Notes under the pieces: model-generated
The model's database searches: none
What the model saw: the letters and a program-made list of their open reading frames with translations, nothing else
What the model was told of the DNA's origin: nothing
In this document: positions 1 to 8,500 of the stretch, one piece after another
Numbering within the stretch: the stretch's first letter is position 1
How the letters are laid out: each line of letters opens with the position of its first letter
Made by a program: the position numbers and the translations under genes
Origin: a bacterium
Lineage (GTDB): Bacteria > 4484-113 > JAFGCY01
Assembly (NCBI GenBank): GCA_016932385.1
Contig: JAFGCY010000005.1
Location: forward strand, 21,876-85,875
Length of the DNA stretch: 64,000 nt
Direction: 5' to 3'

Positions 1-948
1 GCCGAGCCGGCGGCCGGCACCGACTGGACGGTCTACACGCTCGACTCCAGCACCAACGTCGGCGAATACGGCACGGCGCTGACTGACCTCAACGGCAAGC
101 CGGCGGTGGCCTATTACGACGGCGCCAACCTGCACCTGAAGGCCGCGCTGGCGACCAGCGCGACCCCGGGCAGCGCGGACTGGAACAAACACCTGGTCGA
201 TGAGGACCTGGCCAACGGCCGCCACCCAAGCATGGTCACCCAGGACGGCAAGCTGGCGATCGCCTACCAGCACTTCACCTCCAAGGACCTCAAGTTCGCC
301 CGCGCCAGCGTGGCGGTGCCGTCTTCCGGCAGCGACTGGGCGGTGCACATCGTCGAGAACACCGGCAACCTGGGCGGTGACGGCATCTCGCTGATCGTCG
401 ACGACAACCGCTTCACGATCGCCTACTACAAGGCGCCCAGCGGTCCGCAGGTGCGCGTGGCGCGCGCGACCGTGGCCGAGCCCACCGCCGACACAGACTG
501 GAGCATTCACACGGTCGAGGACACGCTCGAGACCGGGCACTGGCCCTGCCTGTACACCTGGAGCGGCAACCTCGTGCTGAGCTACGTCGACCTGACCAAC
601 GGGCGGTTGCGCTTCGCCCGCGCCACGGCCGACCCGCCGACTTCCGCCACGGACTGGGTGCGGATGAACGTCGACGAGACCCACACCGCCGGCAACTACG
701 GCACGGCGCTGGTGATCGACGCGGCCGGCACGGCGCACGTGGCGTATTTCGATGGGCTGAACGAAGACCTGCTGCACGCCTCGACCACGGACACTTCCTG
801 CGACGCCGCGGCGGACTGGACGCTCGACGCGCCCGACACCGGCACGGCGGCGGGGTATTATCCGTCGATGACGCTGGTCGACGGCTATCCGGCGGTGGCG
901 TATCAGTCCAACGGGCAGCTTAAATACGCGTATTTCGTGCCGGAGTAG
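1..948 (+). CDS. Secreted propeller-repeat protein, C-terminal part
   Basis: The reading frame is open from base 1, so the gene begins before the window; the visible part is 315 residues ending in TAG at 946-948. It is built of repeats of about 45-50 residues, each with a core like DGxPAVAYY followed by LKYA or LRFARA, and a recurring DW before each strand. The same motif recurs in the genes at 22005 and 47588, which have secretion signals, so this protein is probably extracytoplasmic. The repeat resembles a beta-propeller blade, but that is inference. No catalytic motif is visible and no function can be given. Confidence 0.8.
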   Translation, partial: AEPAAGTDWTVYTLDSSTNVGEYGTALTDLNGKPAVAYYDGANLHLKAALATSATPGSADWNKHLVDEDLANGRHPSMVTQDGKLAIAYQHFTSKDLKFARASVAVPSSGSDWAVHIVENTGNLGGDGISLIVDDNRFTIAYYKAPSGPQVRVARATVAEPTADTDWSIHTVEDTLETGHWPCLYTWSGNLVLSYVDLTNGRLRFARATADPPTSATDWVRMNVDETHTAGNYGTALVIDAAGTAHVAYFDGLNEDLLHASTTDTSCDAAADWTLDAPDTGTAAGYYPSMTLVDGYPAVAYQSNGQLKYAYFVPE

Positions 949-1006
949 CAGAAGTAGTGGCATTGAATCTAACTCGATAGGCGACAAAGCCAGTTTACTC
1001 ACGTGG

Positions 1007-1172
1007 GGCAGCCGGCCCGGCTGCCAACATCGATCGCAGGCGAGCCGCCTGCGCCACGCGTATGACAATCCGGCTCTGCCGAATGAATGGAAGGAATCCA
1101 ACGTACGGGCGAAGCCTGGCTTCGCCCCACAATATGGCGGCATCCCGCCATCGGCGGGACCGCCGCCGCTAC
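1007..1172. repeat. Cluster of four GC-rich intergenic hairpins
   Basis: The 220-base gap between the propeller gene and the CCA-transferase-like gene holds four perfect or near-perfect hairpins: 1007-1025 (GGCAGCCGG/CCGGCTGCC), 1036-1052 (GCAGGCG/CGCCTGC), 1107-1127 (GGGCGAAGCC/GGCTTCGCCC) and 1136-1172. The last, read on the minus strand, starts with GTAG and is nearly identical to the element at 19722-19758. None is followed by a T-run, so these look like REP-type interspersed repeats rather than terminators. Confidence 0.75.
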
Positions 1173-2608
1173 AGCTCCGCAAAGCGGGCGCGGATGTATT
1201 CCTCGGCCGCGGCGACGTCTGCCACTTCACCGGCGGCGGTGGCCTCCAGCAGGTCGTTTTTCAGCTCGCCGACGACCGGGCCGGGCTTGATCCCGAGCAG
1301 TTGCATGATCGCGTGCCCGTCGAGCAGCGCGGGCGGCGCGGCGGCCGTGCTCTGTTCATAGTAGTTTTCAAGCAGCTCCGCGGCGGCGCGGACGTGACGC
1401 GCCCAGCCGTCGGCGTTGGCCGCACCCCGGGTCGCGGCGCAGTCGGCCAGCGCGTGCAGCACGGCCAGCGGCACCCCCGTCCCCAGGTGGCGCATGTAGC
1501 GATAGATCAGCCGCGGCGGGATCGGGTCGTGGTCGCTGTAGAAACCCAACCGCAAATGCTGGCGGATCTGCGTCAGCACGAAGTCGGTCTCCGCGCCGGC
1601 GAATTTCAGTTTGGCCAGCTGCTCGCCGGCCAACTCGGCGCCGACGCTCTGGTGCGCGTAGAACGAGACGTGCCCGTCGGGCTGCACCTCGCGCGTGGAC
1701 GGCTTGCCGATGTCGTGCAGCAACAGCGCCAGCCGCGTCAGCGCACCCGCCGTAGCCGCCCCGCTGACCGGCTCTTCCCCGGCCGCCGCCAGTTCAGCCC
1801 GCCAGGCGGCCAGTTCCGGCGGCGGTTCGCGGCGCAACTGCTCCAGCGCTCTGAGCGCCAGCAGCGTGTGCTCCCAAACATCGAGATGATGGAAGTCGTT
1901 CTGTCCGCAGCCAACGGCTGCCCGTAATTCCGGAAACAGCTGCCAGAGCAATCCCGTGTCGGCAGCCGTTTCGATCACCGGCACGATGTCACCGTCCGCG
2001 CCGAACCAGCGCAGCAACTCTTCGTGCAGCCGCTCGGGCGCTGATTCCCAGAGCTGTCCCGACAACTCCGCCAGCGCCTGCTCGGTAGCCGGATCGAGCC
2101 GCAGCGCGCGCGTCGCCAGCAACCGTAACCCGCGCAGCAAGCGCACCGGATCGTCGGCCAGGTTGTCTGCACTGACCATGCGCAGCAGGCGCGCATCGAG
2201 ATCGGCCAAGGCCTGTTCATCGGCCAGCAAGGCCGAAGCGTCCGCCCGCGGCCCCAGCGCGGCGACGGGATACACGAGCGCGTTGACCGTATAGTCGCGG
2301 CGCGCCAGGTCCGCCGCCAGCCCGTCGGGATGCAGCGGCGAGAGGTCCAGCTCGAAGTCCGGCAGCACCAGCCGGTAACTGCCAAAGCGGTTGTTCAGCT
2401 CGAAGGCCGCCCCGCCCAGCCGCCGGTCCAACTCGGCGACGACGGGCTCCAGCGGCGCCGCGGCCGCCAGGTCGATATCGCGCGTCGGCAAGCCCCAGCA
2501 AGCGTCGCGCAGATAGCCGCCCACCAGGTACAGGCCGTCAACGCCGGCCAGGCGCTGTAGCACCACGGGCGGATTACGCAACACCGCACTGAGCTGATCG
2601 ATTACCAC
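1169..2608 (-). CDS. CCA-adding enzyme / poly(A) polymerase family protein with HD domain
   Basis: A 479-residue class II nucleotidyltransferase of the tRNA CCA-adding/poly(A) polymerase family. The N-terminus has the family signature LVGGYLRD followed by the catalytic RDIDLA, and RRDYTVNALVY lies near residue 105. A C-terminal HD phosphohydrolase domain has LLLHDIGKPS near residue 295. The tRNA-Ser in this window lacks an encoded 3' CCA, consistent with a CCA-adding role. I cannot tell a full CCA enzyme from an A-adding or CC-adding variant by eye. The start is GTG, with TATAAC seven bases upstream and no Shine-Dalgarno. The TAG stop is the last three bases of the GTAG edge of a hairpin repeat. 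Confidence 0.85.
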   Translation of the reverse strand: MVIDQLSAVLRNPPVVLQRLAGVDGLYLVGGYLRDACWGLPTRDIDLAAAAPLEPVVAELDRRLGGAAFELNNRFGSYRLVLPDFELDLSPLHPDGLAADLARRDYTVNALVYPVAALGPRADASALLADEQALADLDARLLRMVSADNLADDPVRLLRGLRLLATRALRLDPATEQALAELSGQLWESAPERLHEELLRWFGADGDIVPVIETAADTGLLWQLFPELRAAVGCGQNDFHHLDVWEHTLLALRALEQLRREPPPELAAWRAELAAAGEEPVSGAATAGALTRLALLLHDIGKPSTREVQPDGHVSFYAHQSVGAELAGEQLAKLKFAGAETDFVLTQIRQHLRLGFYSDHDPIPPRLIYRYMRHLGTGVPLAVLHALADCAATRGAANADGWARHVRAAAELLENYYEQSTAAAPPALLDGHAIMQLLGIKPGPVVGELKNDLLEATAAGEVADVAAAEEYIRARFAEL

Positions 2609-2649
2609 AAGGGCAGTTATAACACGGGCGGCCCGGCCCCGCCAGCGCG

Positions 2650-2655
2650 TACAAT
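2650..2655 (+). promoter_or_regulatory. -10 element for leaderless recX
   Basis: TACAAT stands six bases before the GTG at 2662, and no Shine-Dalgarno is present. With the usual 6-8 base gap from -10 to transcription start, the mRNA would begin at or beside the start codon. The same spacing is seen at several other genes in this window. Confidence 0.65.
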
Positions 2656-2661
2656 GGTGTT

Positions 2662-3378
2662 GTGCCCGTAATCATCAAGCTGATCCCCCGCCGCAAGAAT
2701 GCCTGGGTGGAATTAGTGCCCGACGACGGCCCCAGCCTGCGCCTGCCGCGCGAGGTTCTGCCCGCCTTTGTCAGGGCCGACCAGACCGTGGACGGGACGG
2801 ACTGGGCCAAGCTGATCGAGCTGGCGGCTTACCACGAGCTGCTGGATAAGGCGCTGCGGATTCTGGGCCGGCGCGAGCATTTCCACGCCGAACTCAAGCG
2901 CAAACTGGGCCAGCGTACAATCGATCGCGAGCTGATCGCCCGCGTCCTGACCGAATGCCGGCGCCGCGATTACCTCAACGACGAGCGCGCGGCGGAATTC
3001 ACCGTGCGCCAACTGCTCACCCGCGGGGGCGTCGGCCGCACGCGGCTGCGCCAGGAGCTGTTAAAGCGCGGCTGCCCGCCGGATCTGGCGCGCCAGTCCG
3101 TGCTTACGCACGCCGCCGACCTGGACGAAACGGACGAGCTGATGCGCCTGCTCAATTCACGGCGGCGCTCCCTGGCGGCCCGGACCGAACGGTTGCGGGC
3201 CAAGCTGTTCAAGCAGGGCGTTGCGCCCCACCGGCAGGCGGTCGAGTTGCGGCGGCAACTGGGGCTGTCGGTACGCAATTACCTGGCCGGCCGCGGCTTC
3301 ACGGGCGATTCCGCCCGTAACGCGGTGGACCGGTTTTTAGACGAGTTAATCGGCGCGGACGAGGCGGAATTCGATTAA
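2662..3378 (+). CDS. recX: RecX family regulatory protein
   Basis: A 238-residue protein with the RecX three-helix repeats. The stretch from about residue 55 (YHELLDKALRILGRREHF, then ELKRKLGQR) is the first repeat, followed by VLTECRRRDYLNDERAAEF and RLRQELLKRG. RecX proteins bind RecA and modulate its filament; no recA lies in this window. An N-terminal extension of about 50 residues precedes the core, as in other long RecX proteins. The start is GTG at 2662, chosen because TACAAT lies six bases upstream. The 3' end overlaps the convergent CinA-like gene by four bases. Confidence 0.85.
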   Translation: MPVIIKLIPRRKNAWVELVPDDGPSLRLPREVLPAFVRADQTVDGTDWAKLIELAAYHELLDKALRILGRREHFHAELKRKLGQRTIDRELIARVLTECRRRDYLNDERAAEFTVRQLLTRGGVGRTRLRQELLKRGCPPDLARQSVLTHAADLDETDELMRLLNSRRRSLAARTERLRAKLFKQGVAPHRQAVELRRQLGLSVRNYLAGRGFTGDSARNAVDRFLDELIGADEAEFD

Positions 3379-4103
3379 CCGACGGCTGAAGCTTCTTCGA
3401 TCGCCTGCTTGAACTCCACGGCGATCCGCTCGACCAGGTCGGCATCCACGCCGCGGATCGAGATCATGACCGTCCAGCCGTCCTTGAGGCGCGGATAACT
3501 GCCGAACTCCAGTTCGGGATAACGCGCGATGTACTCGGCCATCACCGCCGCGTACAGCGATTCCCGCGCCCGTGATTCGAATTTCGCCACGTGCCGCGGC
3601 AGGCCCTGGAAGCGATCGGCTACCCAGCGCCACATCGCCTGCATCACCGTCGGCACGCCGGGAAAGACGTAGACGTTCTCCACGCGGCAGCCGGGCATGC
3701 GCACGTTCTCCCCCCACAGCAGCTCGCAGCCGGCGGGGAGCCGCCACATCTCGCGCTGGCCCGCGTTCAGCGTGATGCCATGCTCCCGCTCGAACCGGGC
3801 CAGCCCTTCCTCGTAAACCTCCAACTCCAAGCCGAAAGCGGCGGCGATTGCCGGCCGGGTCTTGTCGTCGGGCGTGGGGCCGATCCCGCCGCAGCAAAAC
3901 ACGTAGTCGTAGTCGGCGGACAGCCGCCGAACCCAGTCGCTGATGGTGGTTTCGTCGTCGGGAATCGTCACCGCCAGGCAAACCTGAACACCGCGCGCCG
4001 TCAGTTCCGTCCCCAGAAAGGCCTTGTTCGTGTCGACGGTGTCGCCGCGCAACACCTCGTCACCGATGGTCAAAAGCGCGGCGCGGGGAACATTTTTAAC
4101 CAT
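3375..4103 (-). CDS. CinA-like molybdopterin-binding (MoCF) domain protein
   Basis: The protein is 242 residues from the ATG at 4103 (MVKNVPRAALL). It has the MoaB/CinA N-terminal fold: AALLTIGDEVLRGDTVDTN at the start, then YVFCCGGIGPTPDD with the conserved GG-GPTxDD loop, and later VYVFPGVPTVM. This matches the COG1058 part of CinA. The C-terminal nicotinamide-nucleotide deamidase domain of full-length CinA is absent, so pyrophosphatase rather than deamidase activity is the likelier role. A frame extension to 4172 exists, but the domain begins naturally at 4103. Its ATG overlaps an ATG on the opposite strand, and the promoter is probably shared with the divergent gene. Confidence 0.8.
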   Translation of the reverse strand: MVKNVPRAALLTIGDEVLRGDTVDTNKAFLGTELTARGVQVCLAVTIPDDETTISDWVRRLSADYDYVFCCGGIGPTPDDKTRPAIAAAFGLELEVYEEGLARFEREHGITLNAGQREMWRLPAGCELLWGENVRMPGCRVENVYVFPGVPTVMQAMWRWVADRFQGLPRHVAKFESRARESLYAAVMAEYIARYPELEFGSYPRLKDGWTVMISIRGVDADLVERIAVEFKQAIEEASAVG

Positions 4104-4109
4104 GGCCGG

Positions 4110-4116
4110 TACAATA
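4110..4116. promoter_or_regulatory. Overlapping back-to-back -10 elements
   Basis: The seven bases TACAATA read as TACAAT on the plus strand, seven bases before GTG 4123. On the minus strand they read as TATTGT, seven bases before ATG 4103. One sequence could therefore serve two divergent and nearly leaderless genes. The plus-strand match is good and the minus-strand match is weaker. Confidence 0.5.
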
Positions 4117-4122
4117 ACACAG

Positions 4123-4890
4123 GTGCGGGCGTTGCGAGTAAGTATTGTGCTGATCTGGCTGGCTATCCCCATCGCCAGCTATTTCCTGGTGCAAGACGAC
4201 TACGCGCACTATCACACGCAAAGCCGCGCGCAGCGCAAGGACTGCGAAAACCGCGCCGCCTTGTTAGGCCGCTACTGCCGGCTGTTCGCCAGCCGCGGTT
4301 CGCAGGTTCCGGCAATCACCGAGGGGGATTCGCGCCAGACCTGGCAAAGCCGCTGGAGTCAGATCTGCCGCGACTACCGCGATGAAAACAGCGGCTTGCG
4401 CCGTACCAAACCGGTCTATTACCCGACGACCGACGCCAAGCTGTACGAGCTGGAGCAGCTGCTCGAAGACCAGCAGCAGGCGATTGAGCAGGCTGTCCGC
4501 GAGCGCAACGCCTTCAACCGCGCCGGCGGCGGCCTGGAACTGCTGTTCCAGGAAATCCACCGGGCCGCCGGGATCGCCGATTACTACCGCTCGATCGGCG
4601 CCTACGGAATTGCCGACTTGATCGATGACGACGTCCGCGAAATGGAAAAGCAGTACCGCGAGCGTACGCGGGAGCGCAACCGGCGGCAGAACGCCATGGA
4701 GGACGCCTTGGCCGAGGCCAACGACCTGCGCGAGCGTATTCTCGACGGGCTGGTGCAACTGAAGTTACTGATGGCAACCGATGCCAGTACCACCTATCCA
4801 GCCGAGCTTAGGCAGCGCTACCATGAGTTCAATCTGCGCCGCGAACTGCACGCGCTGTTAGGCCTGCCTTACAAGGAAGCCGCGCAATAA
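4123..4890 (+). CDS. Membrane-anchored coiled-coil protein of unknown function
   Basis: From GTG 4123 the protein is 255 residues. It has one N-terminal membrane segment (VSIVLIWLAIPIASYFLV) followed by a charged helical region rich in Gln, Arg and Glu, for example LEQLLEDQQQAIEQAVRERN and EMEKQYRERTRERNRRQN, so an extended coiled coil facing the periplasm is likely. I do not recognise the family. GTG 4123 is preferred over ATG 4102 because TACAAT stands seven bases before it and ATG 4102 overlaps the start of the divergent gene. It is followed at once by a terminator hairpin shared with the convergent SIR2-TPR gene. Confidence 0.7.
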   Translation: MRALRVSIVLIWLAIPIASYFLVQDDYAHYHTQSRAQRKDCENRAALLGRYCRLFASRGSQVPAITEGDSRQTWQSRWSQICRDYRDENSGLRRTKPVYYPTTDAKLYELEQLLEDQQQAIEQAVRERNAFNRAGGGLELLFQEIHRAAGIADYYRSIGAYGIADLIDDDVREMEKQYRERTRERNRRQNAMEDALAEANDLRERILDGLVQLKLLMATDASTTYPAELRQRYHEFNLRRELHALLGLPYKEAAQ

Positions 4891-4920
4891 AAAAGCCGGC
4901 GGCCTTGGCGGCCACCGGCT
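4889..4920 (-). terminator. Intrinsic terminator of the SIR2-TPR gene
   Basis: On the minus strand, AGCCGG-T-GGCC and GGCC-G-CCGGCT form a strong stem with a five-base loop, followed by six T. It lies 21 bases past the stop of the 4942-7815 gene. The plus strand has no comparable T-run, although the hairpin may also slow transcription of the 4123 gene. Confidence 0.85.
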
Positions 4921-4941
4921 GGTTGGTTGCTTGGTTTGCGG

Positions 4942-7815
4942 TTAGAGTACCAGGCCGGCGAACTCCGGCGTACTGACGATTTCGTCCTTGAGCGTGGCGT
5001 CGATGGCGATCGCCCCGCGCAGCTTCTCCCGCGCCGACTCGATCTCACGCATCATGACGTAGGCCAGCGCTTGATCAACCATGAACCGCGGATTGCCGCG
5101 GAACTTGGTCAGCGCCAGATCGAAGATCTCCAGCGCCTTGGTGTACTCCTTCTGCTTGACGACGCACAAGCCCTTGAAGTGCCAGGCCTGCCAGCGGTCC
5201 TCGTCCAAGCGGATCACGTTGTCGAAGTGGTCCACCGCCTTGGCGTACTGCTCCAGCTCGGCCAGCAACAGGCCGCGCAGGTAGAAGGCATCGGCATGGT
5301 TGGCATCCAGCTTCAGGCACTCGGCCAGCGCGTCGGAGGAGCCCAGCTGGTCGCCCAGCCCGTCCAGCGCGACGCCCTTCTGGTAATGAACCTCGGCGTT
5401 CTCCTTGTCGTAGCGCATCAGGTACTTGATGCACTCCAGGGCTTCTTCGTAACGGTGCAGCTTGTTGAGGCACTTGGTCTTGTACAGCCAAGTCCGCAGA
5501 TCGGTCCGCTGAACATCGAGCGCGTGGTCGTAGGCCGTCACCGCCGCCGTGAAATAGCGCTGCTGGGCGGGGATGTCCGTCGCGTCTTCACCGAGTCTGC
5601 GGTTCGCTTCACCCAGCTCGAACCAGCCGCGCAGGTCCTGCTCGTTGCGGTTCAGGAAGCGCGTCAGGAATTCGATCTCGCCCTCGTACATTTCCATCTC
5701 GCCCATCAGCAGGGCCTTCTTGTACCAGACCATGTCGTAGTCGTCGTTCAGCGACAGCGACTTGTCGAAGGCGGCCATGGCGCCCTGCTTGTCACCCTGC
5801 TGGTAGAGAATGAGGGCTTTGTTGTACCAGATCCGCGCATCTTCAGGGTTGCGCTCCAGGTACTTTTCGGTATAGGCCATTCCATCATCGAGCTGTTCAA
5901 TACCGTAGAGAGCCAGGCCGTAGTTGGCCCAGGCCTCCTCGTCCTCGGGATTGGCGCTGAGGTATTCCTCGTAGCTTTCCACCGCGGCTTCGTACTGGCC
6001 GGTCATGACCTCGGAGATACCGCGCGACTTGAAGGACTCGTCGTCTTCCTGATTCAGGCTGATGCACATATCGAAGCTCAACAGCGCCTGGGTGTCCTGA
6101 CCCATCTTGCCCATCAGGACGCCTTCGTTGTAAAACGACTCGAAGAGGCGCGGGTTGATCTCACGCGCGCGGTTGAAGGCGCGGATCGCGATCAGCGACC
6201 GGCCGTCGCGCTGGTGGCACAGGCCCAGGTTGTACCAGGCCAGGTGGTTGCCCGGGTTGATCTGTACGGCCTGCTGATAGGAGTCCCGCTCGACGGTATG
6301 CTCGCCCAGCTTGGCCGCGGCCAGGCCGCGGTTGTACCAGATGTAGTCCAGGTCGCCCTTGATTTCCAGCACCTGGTCGTACATCTTCATTTCCTGGGCG
6401 GGCTGGCCCTGGAAGTGATAACACAGCGCCTTGGCGATGTAGATCCCGACATCCTTGGGCGTGAAGCTGAGGGCGCGATCGAAGCTGGCCAGCGATTCCT
6501 CGTAGCGGCCGGTCTTATACTGCGCCCAGCCCAGGCCCCAGTCAACCATCGGGTTGTCGGGGAAGCGGCTGTGGACGTCTTTCAGCTTGACCTCGGCGTC
6601 CGCGTAATTTTCACTCTTGAGATCGTTGAAACAGTGATTGATCAGTTTGCGCTCGGCATCCTTGGCGGCGCGTTCCTTTTCTTCCTTCTTGCGGAACATC
6701 CCGCTGGAGTCCTGCTTCCAGGTTTCCAGGATCGTGTTGTAGTCCCTGACTAAAAAGCCCTCGTCGAGCAGATCGCGCTGCGCCAGATTGGCCAGGCCCG
6801 GAATGATCGCCTCGCGCGGCTTGCGCAGGTTACCGTAGCTCATCTTGTTAAAGCGCACGAAGGCCACCGACAGCTCTTCCTCGATGCTGGTGAAGTCCAA
6901 CTGGCTGGCGATTTTCTCGAACAGGAAATCGGCATCCTCGGATTCGAAGATCCGGAAGTCCTTGCCCTTGTCCAGGCCGATCGCCATCAGGTCCGTGATC
7001 ACCTCGGGAATATGCTTGGTATTGCCCTGGTAAGCCCAGTACAATCCGCCGTTGAGCACGTCCTCGTAGTCATGAACCAACTCCATCAGCATGTTCATGA
7101 CCGAGTACTCGGTGCCGGAGTAGCCGATCACCATCAGGCCGGCGTTGGACATCGACTTGGCCAGGAAGTCCTTGAGATCGTCGTTGTGTTTGGCCATACC
7201 CTCGCGGAGGTAACGCACGTCGTAGCGGTCCAGGTCGCCGTGCAGCTTGACCACGTAGTTGTGGTCGAAGTCCTTGACCTCGCGCAACTGGTCCGGTCCC
7301 TTGATGGTAACGCAGTTCACTCCGCGCAGCCAGTAGAAAGCGTCCTCGGCCAAGGTGTCCCAGTTGGTCGTGTAACTCCGGTTGGCGAGCTTCTCTTCCT
7401 TGACGCCGATCGCGTACATCAACTGCGCCGGGCTGGGGAAGCGGCCGCGCATGTAGCGCTTGAACAGCTCCGTTCGCAGGTAGACGGAGGGATACTCCTT
7501 CTCCAACGCGGAGATGTAACCGAAGTTCGGATTGAACCACTTCTCGCGGGAGACCCATTCCTTCAGGTCATCGGCGCTCATCTGGCCCCGCTTGGCGGGG
7601 TTGGTCTTTTCGAAGACCTTGACGATGATCTCGTCGATGATCAGCTGGGACAACGGCACCCCCGCAGAAGCCGACATTCCCGCGCCGAACAAAAACTGGA
7701 ATTTCTTCGGCTGTGCGAAGAATTTTTCCAGGATTTCGTCCTGGGTCACAATTGCTTCGTTCAGCACGTCCTTGCGGTCGCGCGTCTCCACCTTGATTCG
7801 ACGACGAATCGACAT
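4942..7815 (-). CDS. SIR2-like NADase domain fused to a long TPR array
   Basis: A 957-residue two-part protein. Residues about 30-320 form a SIR2-type domain: GAGMSASAG at 44-52 binds nucleotide, TTNWD at 149-153 matches the TxNxD motif, LHGD places the catalytic His at 192, and GYSGTE is at 231-236. From about residue 400 to the end run many TPR units with the W/Y-N-LG-A-Y-A-F-A-P pattern (for example WYNLGLCHQ, WYNKALILYQQG, AWHFKGLCVVKQKEY). The catalytic residues look intact, so NAD hydrolysis or deacylation is possible. Bacterial SIR2 proteins with repeat or STAND partners are often antiphage effectors, but no defence neighbour is present and codon use matches the genome. The start at 7815 is supported by an upstream AAGGGG. 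Confidence 0.8.
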   Translation of the reverse strand: MSIRRRIKVETRDRKDVLNEAIVTQDEILEKFFAQPKKFQFLFGAGMSASAGVPLSQLIIDEIIVKVFEKTNPAKRGQMSADDLKEWVSREKWFNPNFGYISALEKEYPSVYLRTELFKRYMRGRFPSPAQLMYAIGVKEEKLANRSYTTNWDTLAEDAFYWLRGVNCVTIKGPDQLREVKDFDHNYVVKLHGDLDRYDVRYLREGMAKHNDDLKDFLAKSMSNAGLMVIGYSGTEYSVMNMLMELVHDYEDVLNGGLYWAYQGNTKHIPEVITDLMAIGLDKGKDFRIFESEDADFLFEKIASQLDFTSIEEELSVAFVRFNKMSYGNLRKPREAIIPGLANLAQRDLLDEGFLVRDYNTILETWKQDSSGMFRKKEEKERAAKDAERKLINHCFNDLKSENYADAEVKLKDVHSRFPDNPMVDWGLGWAQYKTGRYEESLASFDRALSFTPKDVGIYIAKALCYHFQGQPAQEMKMYDQVLEIKGDLDYIWYNRGLAAAKLGEHTVERDSYQQAVQINPGNHLAWYNLGLCHQRDGRSLIAIRAFNRAREINPRLFESFYNEGVLMGKMGQDTQALLSFDMCISLNQEDDESFKSRGISEVMTGQYEAAVESYEEYLSANPEDEEAWANYGLALYGIEQLDDGMAYTEKYLERNPEDARIWYNKALILYQQGDKQGAMAAFDKSLSLNDDYDMVWYKKALLMGEMEMYEGEIEFLTRFLNRNEQDLRGWFELGEANRRLGEDATDIPAQQRYFTAAVTAYDHALDVQRTDLRTWLYKTKCLNKLHRYEEALECIKYLMRYDKENAEVHYQKGVALDGLGDQLGSSDALAECLKLDANHADAFYLRGLLLAELEQYAKAVDHFDNVIRLDEDRWQAWHFKGLCVVKQKEYTKALEIFDLALTKFRGNPRFMVDQALAYVMMREIESAREKLRGAIAIDATLKDEIVSTPEFAGLVL

Positions 7816-7897
7816 CGAGGAACCCCTTGTATGACCTTATATTAATGGCTTTGCGAAAAGCTCGGTGATTATAACAAACACCCGCCCGATGACGCTT

Positions 7898-7903
7898 TAT
7901 AAT
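7898..7903 (+). promoter_or_regulatory. -10 element for leaderless rsmD
   Basis: A perfect TATAAT is followed by six bases (CTTAAG) and then GTG at 7910, where the RsmD family begins (VRIIAGELKG). No Shine-Dalgarno is present. This is one of the clearest leaderless arrangements in the window. Confidence 0.75.
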
Positions 7904-7909
7904 CTTAAG

Positions 7910-8500
7910 GTGCGCATTATCGCAGGCGAGTTGAAGGGCCGGGAAGTCTCGCCGCCGCGCGGCAGCAAAAGCCGCCCGGCCACCGGGCTGGTCCGCGAAA
8001 CCGTCATGAGCATCTTCACGACGGCCCGCCTGCAAGCGGGACCGTTTCTGGACCTCTGCGCCGGCAGCGGGCTGGTCGGGCTGGAAGCTTTGAGCCGCGG
8101 CGCCCCACACGTCGTGTTCGTCGAAACCGACGCACGGACGGCCGGCCACCTGAAAAAGACGATCCACGACTGGGATTTACTTCAGCGGGCCACCATCCTG
8201 AAACTGGATGCCCGCCGGTGTTACAAAGCCGTGACCAGAAGCCTGGCAGGCCGACCGGCGGCCTGCGCTTTTCTCGATCCGCCGTTCATCCGCGGTATGG
8301 CCGGCGATCTATTGGAGCATTTCGGTCGTAATAGTGAAATCCTCAGTCCCGACGGGCGCTTGCTGGTGCGGGCTGTCGAACCACTCAGCCCGCATGTCAT
8401 GGGGCTGACGCAGCTGTCGCAACGCCAGCTGAATCGAGCTTGGCTAGCCGAGTATCAATGCAATCCCGCTGATCAGGAGGCGAATGATGCCGACCAATGA
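7910..8500 (+). CDS. rsmD: 16S rRNA (guanine966-N2)-methyltransferase RsmD
   Basis: A 196-residue methyltransferase. It begins with the family hallmark RIIAGELKGREV, then SRPATGLVRETVMSIF. The SAM-binding motif is FLDLCAGSGLVGLEALSRGA near residue 45, and FLDPPF is the catalytic DPPF/Y. RsmD methylates G966 of 16S rRNA in the 30S subunit. The frame is open further upstream, but the conserved start and the TATAAT six bases before GTG 7910 fix this start. The 3' end overlaps the next methyltransferase by 17 bases, so the two are translationally coupled. Confidence 0.88.
   Translation: MRIIAGELKGREVSPPRGSKSRPATGLVRETVMSIFTTARLQAGPFLDLCAGSGLVGLEALSRGAPHVVFVETDARTAGHLKKTIHDWDLLQRATILKLDARRCYKAVTRSLAGRPAACAFLDPPFIRGMAGDLLEHFGRNSEILSPDGRLLVRAVEPLSPHVMGLTQLSQRQLNRAWLAEYQCNPADQEANDADQ

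Noticed and set aside
1007..1172. Hairpin cluster as transcription terminators
   Set aside because: None has a T-run on either strand, and copies recur at other loci, which fits repeats better.
4927..6753. Long plus-strand frame of about 600 codons opposite the SIR2-TPR gene
   Set aside because: It is the antisense of a well-supported gene with recognisable domains and is a GC-skew artefact. The same holds for the long antisense frames opposite the histidine kinase, AAA+ ATPase, fhs, aspartic-protease-like and infB genes.
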